Origin: UBA5272 sp964577625
GTDB taxonomy: Bacteria; Patescibacteriota; Minisyncoccia; Phycocordibacterales; UBA5272
DNA length: 6,255 nucleotides
Assembly: GCA_964577625.1 (NCBI GenBank)
Contig: CAZNZP010000032.1
Coordinates: 1 to 6,255, forward strand
Direction: 5' to 3'
Made by a program: the position numbers and the translations under genes. This document shows positions 1 to 6,000 of this stretch, piece after piece (position 1 is the stretch's first letter; each line of letters begins with the position of its first letter). The notes beneath the pieces are model-generated. The model searched no databases and was not told the origin of the DNA. It saw nothing but the letters and a program-made list of their open reading frames with translations.

Positions 1-55
1 GTTTTTTGAATTTTCGCTTGCGGGGTTGATTCAAAAAATAATTTCTGAAAAGTGT
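1..55. repeat. AT-rich hairpin repeat, copy 1 (left end cut by window)
   Basis: This is an imperfect palindrome cut at its left end by the window edge. Visible pairing is 1-11 with 29-39: ten Watson-Crick pairs plus a G1-T39 wobble. The loop at 12-28 contains GCGGGGTT at 20-27. The right flank continues as AATTTCTG and ends in AAGTGT (50-55), matching the right end of the copy at 2333-2406. It begins 9 nt after the rplN stop codon in the direction of transcription. Function is unknown. Candidates are a 3'-UTR RNA structure, a short mobile palindrome, or a weak termination or mRNA-stability element. Confidence 0.8.
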
Positions 56-64
56 GGCATACCT

Positions 65-445
65 TTAAATTACTTCTGGTGCCATGGTGGCAATTTTTCT
101 AATATTTTCGTTTTTACTTTCAGAGATTTCTTTTGGAATGGGTCCGAAAACACGGCTAGCTTTTGGAATCTTCTTTACTTTATCTACAAGCACAACAGCA
201 TTATCATCAAAACGAATATATGAACCATCTTTTCTTCTAAATTCTTTAGAAGTTCTCACTACAATACCGTAAACAATTTCTTTCTTTTTGACTTGCTTTC
301 TTGGCTCAGCGACTTTCACGGAAAGACAAACCAAATCACCAATAGAAGCATATCTTCTCTTTGATCCACCAAGAACTTTAAAAATCTTACCGATTTTAGC
401 TCCTGAATTATCTGTGATTTTTACTTTTGATTCTGCTTGTAACAT
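65..445 (-). CDS. rplN: 50S ribosomal protein uL14
   Basis: Large-subunit protein uL14 binds 23S rRNA and forms part of the subunit interface in the cytoplasmic ribosome. The 126-residue product has the usual length and family blocks: DNSGAK near residue 12, KVLGGSKRRYA near 23-33, VVRTSKEFRRKDGS near 62-75, IRFDDNAVVL near 77-86, and a terminal IRKIATMAPEV. The ATG is the first residue of the conserved start (MLQ), so the start is secure. It lies 18 nt after rpsQ across an AT-only spacer without a Shine-Dalgarno sequence, so it is probably translated from the same polycistronic mRNA. In many bacteria rplN opens the spc operon; here no promoter is visible ahead of it, so S10-type and spc-type genes appear joined. 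The stop is TAA, followed by hairpin copy 1. Confidence 0.97.
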   Translation of the reverse strand: MLQAESKVKITDNSGAKIGKIFKVLGGSKRRYASIGDLVCLSVKVAEPRKQVKKKEIVYGIVVRTSKEFRRKDGSYIRFDDNAVVLVDKVKKIPKASRVFGPIPKEISESKNENIRKIATMAPEVI

Positions 446-463
446 AAATTTATAATTAAATTA

Positions 464-721
464 TTAATCTCTTTTTTTCAAAACTTTAAAATTCTTACCT
501 TTAGAGATTGGACGAGTCTCTTCAATAGTCACCTTATCTCCAACCTTGTATTCGTTATTTTCGTCGTGAGCTTTAAATTTTTTGTCAATTTTCTGATATT
601 TACCGTATTTTTTGTGTTTGACAAATCTTTGAGCATTAACAACAACAGTCTTATCCATCTTATCGGATACAACAACTCCGTCAATTTTTTTCTTGTGTTT
701 GATTACTGTTTGCTTATTCAT
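464..721 (-). CDS. rpsQ: 30S ribosomal protein uS17
   Basis: Primary 16S rRNA-binding protein of the small subunit with an OB fold. The 85-residue product is of family length and shows the typical core GVVVSDKMDKTVVV at about residues 15-28, then the Lys/His-rich segment FVKHKKYGKY, the AHDENNEYKVGDKV block near 52-64, and the ETRPISKGKNFKV tail. The start is preceded by AT-rich sequence with no good Shine-Dalgarno. It follows rplP after only 42 nt; in most bacteria rpmC (uL29) sits in that position. The N-terminus is short and Lys-rich, so no fused uL29 is hidden in it. Confidence 0.96.
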   Translation of the reverse strand: MNKQTVIKHKKKIDGVVVSDKMDKTVVVNAQRFVKHKKYGKYQKIDKKFKAHDENNEYKVGDKVTIEETRPISKGKNFKVLKKRD

Positions 722-763
722 AGTTTTATATATTAACTTATTTTTCTTTGTTTTTCAAGTATT

Positions 764-1186
764 TTAGACTCTAGCTACGACCTTAGTTTTAATTGGAAGC
801 TTGGTTCCAGCTTTACGAAGAGCTTCTCTAGCTACAGCTTCAGAGACACCGTCAATTTCAAAGATAATTCTTCCTGGACGAACTTCCACACAATAACCTT
901 TTGGATCTCCCTTTCCTTTACCCATAGGAACTTCTGCTCCTTTTTGAGTATATGGTCTGTCAGGGAAAACTCTAATCCAGAATTTTGCAGTCTTTCCACC
1001 ATAACGAACCATAGCTCGTCTTGCTGCTTCAATTTGATTGCTGGTGATTCTTTTATCGGTTTCTGCTTTTAGCCCAAAAGATCCAAAATCAACATTGATT
1101 CCTTTTGACTCTGGGCGTGCCGCCTTCTTGAGAGAAGATCTAGCAGATTGCCATTTGCGATGTTTTACTTTTTTTGGGAATAACAT
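764..1186 (-). CDS. rplP: 50S ribosomal protein uL16
   Basis: Large-subunit protein near the tRNA acceptor region and peptidyl transferase centre. The 140-residue product carries MLFPKKVKHRKW at the N-terminus, VDFGSFGLKA near 32-41, ITSNQIEAARRAM near 47-59, FWIRVFPD near 69-76, MGKGKGDPKGY near 88-98 and a C-terminal KLPIKTKVV. It is slightly longer than the E. coli protein (136 aa), mainly through a Lys/Ala/Ser-rich stretch around residues 13-28. The residue equivalent to E. coli Arg81, just before MGKGKG, is Pro here, so the Arg hydroxylation known from E. coli cannot occur at this site. The gene starts 25 nt after rpsC with no Shine-Dalgarno. Confidence 0.97.
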   Translation of the reverse strand: MLFPKKVKHRKWQSARSSLKKAARPESKGINVDFGSFGLKAETDKRITSNQIEAARRAMVRYGGKTAKFWIRVFPDRPYTQKGAEVPMGKGKGDPKGYCVEVRPGRIIFEIDGVSEAVAREALRKAGTKLPIKTKVVARV

Positions 1187-1211
1187 ATATTTAAAATTAA
1201 ATTAATAAAAA

Positions 1212-1919
1212 TTATCTTTTGTTTAACTCTTCATTTACACTTGAATAACCTTTGGTATGAGCGTCTTTTTCATATTTCATACCACGATAAATCCAAACTT
1301 TGATACCGATTGTCCCGTAAGACATGTACGCTTTTTCTTTTGCGAAATCAATATCTGCTCTTAAAGTTTGTAGCGGAATACCACCTTTACGAATCTGCTC
1401 TTTACGTGCCATTTCTGCTCCACCAAGTCTTCCAGCCACAGAAATTCTTGCTCCAAAGACATCACGATTAGCCATCACTTTTTCAATAGTACCCTTTAAT
1501 ACTCTTCTAAAAGGAATTCTTTTTTCAAGCTGCTCTGCGACCATTTGAGCAACGATTGCTGCTGAAGCTTCTGGGCTAGCTACCTCTACGATGTCCAACT
1601 TAAAATTAGCTGGCAATTCTACTTCTGCTCTCTTCATCTCTTTTGCAATATCTTTACGAAGCTTTTCAATACCATCACCTCCTCTACCAATAATCATTCC
1701 AGGACGAGAAGTGTGAATAGCTACACGAAATTCTTTTTGACTTCTTTCAATTTCAACTTGAGCAACATACATCCCTCTTAATCTTTTATCTAAAAATTTA
1801 CGAAGCAAAACGTCTCCCTTAAGATTGGAAACATAATTTCCTTTACCTCCAAACCAGCGAGATTTCCATCCGCGAACGATACCTAGTCTATGTGAATATG
1901 GATTTACTATGTGTGTCAT
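1212..1919 (-). CDS. rpsC: 30S ribosomal protein uS3
   Basis: Small-subunit head protein lining the mRNA entry channel. The 235-residue product is very close to the E. coli length (233). The N-terminus has HIVNPYSHRLGI and SRWFGGKGNY. A type II KH domain follows, with the signature PGMIIGRGGDGIEKLRKD at about residues 73-90 (GRGG loop). The C-terminal domain shows RRVLKGTIEKVM, GARISVAGRLGGAEMAR and GTIGIKVWIYRG. The ATG gives the conserved MTHIVNP start. The gap from rplV is only 14 nt, indicating co-transcription. No frameshift or missing block is seen. Confidence 0.98.
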   Translation of the reverse strand: MTHIVNPYSHRLGIVRGWKSRWFGGKGNYVSNLKGDVLLRKFLDKRLRGMYVAQVEIERSQKEFRVAIHTSRPGMIIGRGGDGIEKLRKDIAKEMKRAEVELPANFKLDIVEVASPEASAAIVAQMVAEQLEKRIPFRRVLKGTIEKVMANRDVFGARISVAGRLGGAEMARKEQIRKGGIPLQTLRADIDFAKEKAYMSYGTIGIKVWIYRGMKYEKDAHTKGYSSVNEELNKR

Positions 1920-1933
1920 ATATTTTTAATAAA

Positions 1934-2263
1934 TTAGTTTTTTTCTTTAAGCTCAATAACTATGTGACTAGTATGCTTGTGAATAGGAAAAGCTCTACCC
2001 ATAGCTCTTGGTCTCCATCTTTTGAGAACTTTGCCTTTGTTTACATAAGTAGAAACTATTAAATCATCTGTATTAGAGATTTTGTCATTCGCTTTAGCAT
2101 TAGCTACCGCTGACTCTAAAAGTTTAGATACTGGCAAAGATCCTCTTTTGATGAGTTTGCTTAAAATCGCTCTCGCTTCTTTGACAGACTTACCACGAAT
2201 AAGCTCTGAAATTAGAGCTGTCTTTCTTGGGGCTTGTCTATAATTTGATAAAATTGCTTTCAT
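1934..2263 (-). CDS. rplV: 50S ribosomal protein uL22
   Basis: Large-subunit protein whose extended beta-hairpin lines the peptide exit tunnel. The 109-residue product shows the N-terminal YRQAPRKTALISELIRGKSV, the central LLESAVANAKAND near 48-60, and the tunnel hairpin KRWRPRAMGRAFPIHKHTSHI near 81-101, all typical of the family. An AGGA about 11 nt before the ATG is the nearest thing to a Shine-Dalgarno in this cluster and is weak. The gene is separated from rpsS by 160 nt, unusually wide for this gene pair; the gap contains hairpin copy 2. It may therefore be separately regulated from rpsS, or expressed by readthrough from the rpsS promoter. Confidence 0.96.
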   Translation of the reverse strand: MKAILSNYRQAPRKTALISELIRGKSVKEARAILSKLIKRGSLPVSKLLESAVANAKANDKISNTDDLIVSTYVNKGKVLKRWRPRAMGRAFPIHKHTSHIVIELKEKN

Positions 2264-2332
2264 AATTTTTATTTTCCTGTCCTCATTATCTTTAAATAAT
2301 TGATTGGAAACCTATATTTAATTTATTTGTTT

Positions 2333-2406
2333 ACACTTGAGGAAAAATTGTTTTTTGAATTTTCACGAAGCGGGGTTGATTCAAAAAATAATTTTTCTGG
2401 AAGTGT
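2333..2406. repeat. AT-rich hairpin repeat, copy 2 (complete)
   Basis: This is a complete 74-nt imperfect palindrome between rpsS and rplV. Arms 2333-2360 and 2379-2406 pair as follows: ACACTT with AAGTGT (foot), two mismatches, a G2341-T2398 wobble, 8 perfect pairs, a G2350-T2389 wobble, then 10 perfect pairs. The 18-nt loop (2361-2378) is TTTCACGAAGCGGGGTTG. The inner arms and loop core are nearly identical to the copy at 1-55. The stem is almost all A-T, so it does not look like a classical GC-stem terminator. It begins 17 nt after the rpsS stop. Confidence 0.85.
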
Positions 2407-2415
2407 TTGATTTAT
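2401..2415. repeat. Left arm of a perfect 15-nt inverted repeat bracketing rpsS
   Basis: AAGTGTTTGATTTAT is the exact reverse complement of 2795-2809. On the coding strand this arm lies in the trailer, 8 nt after the rpsS stop codon. Its first six bases are also the right foot of hairpin copy 2. Confidence 0.8.
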
Positions 2416-2423
2416 AATTTTAA

Positions 2424-2783
2424 TTATTTTTTGCCAGCTGGCTTTTTAGCATCAGAAGCGGAACTTTTAGCAGCTTTAGCAGCATCAATTTCTGCTTGCT
2501 TTGCTTTTTGGTCAATTTCTTTTTGCATTTTTCCTCCATGTCTCACGAATTTACGAGTTGGAGAAAATTCGCCAAGTTTATGACCTACCATATCTTCTGA
2601 AACCAAAACTTCAATATGACTTTTGCCATTGTAAACTCCAAAGGTAAAACCAATCATTTCAGGAGAAATCACACAGGAACGAATCCAAGTTTTAATAACT
2701 CCTGTATCTTCAGGTTTTTTACCGAGAACTTTTTTCAAAACTCTCTCGTCTACATATGGACCTTTTTTAGCTGATCTTGTCAT
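2424..2783 (-). CDS. rpsS: 30S ribosomal protein uS19 with C-terminal extension
   Basis: Small-subunit head protein that works with uS13 near the A site. The core is clear: MTRSAKKGPYVDERVLKKV at the N-terminus, IKTWIRSCVISPEMIGFTFGVYNG near 29-52, and EDMVGHKLGEFSPTRKFVRHG near 63-83. The product is 119 residues against about 92 in E. coli. The surplus is a low-complexity Lys/Ala/Ser tail from about residue 87 (KEIDQKAKQAEIDAAKAAK, then SSASDAKKPAGKK). This is the first gene of the ribosomal cluster: a terminator and a promoter lie upstream, and rplB, its usual upstream partner, is absent. The leader has no Shine-Dalgarno. A perfect 15-nt inverted repeat flanks the coding region. Confidence 0.97.
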   Translation of the reverse strand: MTRSAKKGPYVDERVLKKVLGKKPEDTGVIKTWIRSCVISPEMIGFTFGVYNGKSHIEVLVSEDMVGHKLGEFSPTRKFVRHGGKMQKEIDQKAKQAEIDAAKAAKSSASDAKKPAGKK

Positions 2784-2794
2784 AATTTTTTACA

Positions 2795-2809
2795 ATAAAT
2801 CAAACACTT
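2795..2809. repeat. Right arm of a perfect 15-nt inverted repeat bracketing rpsS
   Basis: ATAAATCAAACACTT is the exact reverse complement of 2401-2415. On the coding strand this arm lies in the rpsS leader, ending 11 nt before the ATG. Pairing with the trailer arm would bring both ends of the rpsS message together close to the ribosome-binding region. Confidence 0.8.
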
Positions 2810-2863
2810 TAACTCTATTCAAATTAAATAAAGCCAAATAAGGATAGATTTATTAATGCAAGA

Positions 2864-2892
2864 ATATTAGCAAAAATCTAGAATAAAGTCAA
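2864..2892 (-). promoter_or_regulatory. Probable sigma-70-type promoter of the ribosomal protein cluster
   Basis: On the minus strand the -35 box is TTGACT (2892-2887), the spacer is 17 nt, and the -10 box is TAATAT (2869-2864). The -10 is preceded by TGC, an extended -10 feature. Transcription would start near 2857, giving an rpsS leader of about 70-75 nt that contains the 15-nt inverted-repeat arm. The -35 box overlaps the T-tract of the upstream terminator, so one gene unit ends where the next begins. Confidence 0.7.
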
Positions 2893-2923
2893 ATAAAAAC
2901 CACCTCTTTGGCGGTTTTTATTT
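2891..2923 (-). terminator. Intrinsic terminator after the repeat-protein gene
   Basis: The stem is 2891-2904 paired with 2910-2923, with a 5-nt loop. Thirteen of fourteen positions are Watson-Crick. The remaining position (2902/2912) is an A-C mismatch on the plus strand but a G-U wobble in minus-strand RNA, so the structure is slightly better for minus-strand transcripts. In that RNA the GGUGG stem end is followed by UUUUUAUUU. A T-rich run also follows on the plus strand, so two-way function is possible. It would end transcripts of the gene at 3040-6255. Confidence 0.75.
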
Positions 2924-2936
2924 TATTTTTATATTT

Positions 2937-3017
2937 TTAAGAAATTTCAGAAAATTATTTTTTGTGTTTTCTGCAAAGCGGGGTTAGCTCATAAAAATGA
3001 TTTTTGAAATTTTTTAA
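2937..3017. repeat. AT-rich hairpin repeat, copy 3 (divergent arms)
   Basis: This is a long imperfect palindrome just after the stop of the repeat-protein gene. 2937-2949 pairs with 3005-3017 (one G-T wobble), G2950 bulges, 2951-2955 pairs with 3000-3004, T2956-G2999 is a wobble, and 2957-2962 pairs with 2993-2998. A few more pairs surround the loop at 2967-2987. The loop keeps TTTTC then GCGGGGTT (2978-2985), as in copies 1 and 2. The arms differ considerably from those copies yet still pair. It starts 22 nt after the stop codon. Confidence 0.75.
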
Positions 3018-3039
3018 TTATTTCTAAAGACCCCGAGAA

Positions 3040-6000
3040 TTATCTATCAGCTTCATCAGTGACATAGACATCACGGACTAATTGGGAATAACCTTTATTG
3101 TAGCTGACATCATTACAACTGACTGTAAATCTTGTAGACTCATTTACTGTGTAATAATTTCCTGTTAAGGCATTGAAGTTGTTTACACTTGAATAATTAA
3201 GACTTGTCACTGAAGGAATGGTAGTAATACTTGTTTTAACTGCTGGATATGGATTAGCTGCAGAACTTGTATCAAATATCACTCTTCCATCTTTAAGAGA
3301 TGTCGCGACTATTTTACAAGTGTTGGTTGGTAATTGAACATTCCAACTCAAGTTAATAGTTGATCCTTTTCTCACTTGCCCAGCTGACACATCAAATGCT
3401 ACAAAGTGTGTATATGGTCTTTCAAGTGCATCAGCATACCATGGTTCCCTGTTAGGACAAACATATCTATACTCTAATTGATTTGGTGACCAATTAAAGT
3501 TGTTTGGACCTTCAAAGGTGGTGATATTTTGTAAAACTTTATTTGCTGTTCCATCTTTATAAACAATATTGAAGACTGATCTGCTTCCATCACTACATGG
3601 GTAATAGAGAACATCACAAGTTACTTTGGTGAATACCATAGGGTCAAGCCAGGTACAAATAGGATTTCTATTTATATCCATACATACTTCATCTACATAC
3701 ACTTGTCCAGAAGGACATCTTGGTACACAAGCTCTAGTTGTCGGATCCCATTTTTCTCCATAGAAACAATCCGCATAACAATAGCCATTCACGTCTTTAT
3801 TTGGAAGACTTGGTGGACAAATACAAGTTGTACCACTTGAATCTAATATTTGATTTAAAGTACATGAAGGAGAACATTTTCCTAAACTACTATTCCAACT
3901 TGATCCAGAAACACAAATAGCATTCACTGTAAGAGCTGCTTGCTCAGTACCATTATTGTACAACCAAAAGCTTCTTGAAGAGTGTGGAATGGTAACACCA
4001 CTTACTGATCCTGTATGACCTGTGCCTATTGTAGTACCAGCTGATGGATAATTACTGGTGACAGCTGTACTTCCAATAGCGTTAGTAACATTCCAACTGA
4101 TAGTGGTATTACAACTGCTTGCTCCTATAGCAATAGAACAATTTGCTCCAGTGAGAGTTCCTGCTGGTTTCTCACATTTTTGTGTAGTAGTATTCCAAGT
4201 TGATCCGGTAGCACACACGGCTGAAGCGGAAATAGATTTGAGCAATATTCCACTATTATACAAATAGAATGATCTTGGTGAATAATAAATTTGTGTAGTA
4301 GTGGATCCATTATTTCCTGTACCGACTACAGTACCAGCTGTTGGATAACTACTGGTAACTTGAGAAGTATTGATTGGATTTGTGGTAGTCCAACTCAAAG
4401 TTATACTACAACTATTTGCTCCCGCAGGAATAGTACAAGTGGTAGGGGTGAGGGTACCTATCATTTGATTACAAGTTTTGGTAGTAGCGTTCCAAAGATA
4501 TCCGGTAGGACAAGCACAAATACTTCCATTCCAGGTAGTGCCAGTGATACAGGTGGCAGTCGGGGTCACTCTCACTCTTTCGATACTATTATTGTATAAG
4601 AAGAAAGTTCTAGAAGAATAAGGTACTGATTGGGTTAATGTCCCAGAGTGAGCAGTAGAAAGAACTGTGTTAGCTGATGGATAACTACTGGTCACAGCAG
4701 TGGGGCCTACAGGATTATTCATACTCCAATTTAAAGTTGTATTACAACTACTTGCATTTCCTAAAATAGTACAGTTTGCAGCTGTAAGGGATGGCACCGG
4801 AGCATCACAAGTTCTAGTATTCTCATTCCAAGTTGAATCTACACAAGCTGCGTGACAATATCCTTTAGAGTCTTTTACATAATTGGTTGGACAAACACAT
4901 GCTGTACCAGCTGAATTCACAACTTCATTTAAAGAGGTGTTACAGATAGGAACACATCTTAATTTTGTTGTGTCCCATACACCACCTGAGACACAAGCAG
5001 CTTGTACTACTAAAGTAGCTTTTTGCACTCCCCCGTTATAAAGCCAAAAACTTCTTGAAGCATATGGGATAGTGACACCACTCGCAGATCCAGTATGAGT
5101 GGTACCAATACTGGTATTTGCTGCTGGATAATTACTGGTGACAGCAGTAGTGCCTGCAGGATTTGTCACGCTCCAATTAATTGTGGTAGTACAACTATTA
5201 GCACCTAGAGCTATAGTACAGTTAGCACCAGTCAAAGTGGTAGTTGGAGCTGGAGTACATTTACCCTGATAAGCATTCCAACTAGTGCCAGTCACACAGA
5301 CTGCTGTAGCTGTGACCTCATCAAGCTTCACACCATTATTGTATAAAAAGAATGCTCTCGCGGAATATGGTATAGCCACAGTCAGAGACCCAGTATTACC
5401 TGTACCGATTGAAGTATTCGCTGCTGGATAATTACTTGTCACTTGTGAAGTGTTGATTGGATTTGTGGTAGACCAAGTCACAGTAGAATTACAAGTACTT
5501 CCCCCATTAGGAATGGTACAATTAGTCGCATTTATATCTCCTCGCATTGTCCCTTCAGTATTAAAAGTACGAGTTTGTTGATTGGTTGCTCCACCAATAT
5601 TTGAACAAATTATAGTGTGAGTCTTTGGATCAGCATCATTATTTGTAAAAGAATGAGTGATAGTGTATCCACTTTTCGTCCCAGTAGCTACCCCATCAAA
5701 TGTCATGCTCGTAGCATTTGTACAAGTAGTTATTAAAGTTTTTCCTTTTAGCAAAGTCCCTCCCCAAGTAAAATTTGCTCCATCCACTTTTCCTTCAATT
5801 GTGATTGGTGCGTAGGAGAGGGTGATATTATAAGTAGCTGTAGTACTATCAATAGTTCCATCATTGACGATATATTTTCTAGTTTTTAATCCTGTGGATA
5901 CAGTCCAAGAAGGTGTATCATTATACACACAAGGGGTGGTAGGTGTACAAGTATTAGAAGAACTAGTTACTAAAAGATTAGTAGAGAGTCCTGCGTTATC

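Noticed and set aside
722..763. A hidden short rpmC gene between rplP and rpsQ
   Set aside because: The 42-nt gap is too short, and neither flanking protein carries an extra uL29-like segment.
26..1548. Plus-strand open frames opposite rplN and rpsC and a second minus frame in rplP
   Set aside because: They overlap clearly conserved ribosomal genes and have no recognisable product of their own.
2333..2406. Hairpins as integron attC sites or REP/RAYT elements
   Set aside because: The integron core-site motifs are not at the palindrome ends, there is no GTAG-type foot as in REP elements, and no integrase or transposase is in the window.
2333..2406. Hairpin copy 2 as a standard intrinsic terminator
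   Set aside because: The stem is nearly all A-T with an 18-nt loop, lacks a GC-rich stem followed by a clean T-tract, and lies inside a ribosomal protein cluster that needs readthrough or a new promoter.
1234..3196. TTTACACTTGAATAA shared at 1234-1248 and 3182-3196
   Set aside because: Both lie in coding sequence and encode the same short peptide Tyr-Ser-Ser-Val-Asn with the same codons; this is coincidence rather than a regulatory repeat.
3738..4599. Open frames on the plus strand and in other minus frames within the repeat gene (3738-3920, 4058-4267, 4125-4310, 4291-4599)
   Set aside because: They are shadows of the repeat protein's frame; they have no family resemblance, and their regularities follow from the coding repeats.
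3874..5550. Regularly spaced DNA repeats that might suggest a CRISPR array
   Set aside because: Spacing is about 300 nt, the repeats are degenerate and in frame, and they encode a conserved protein domain.
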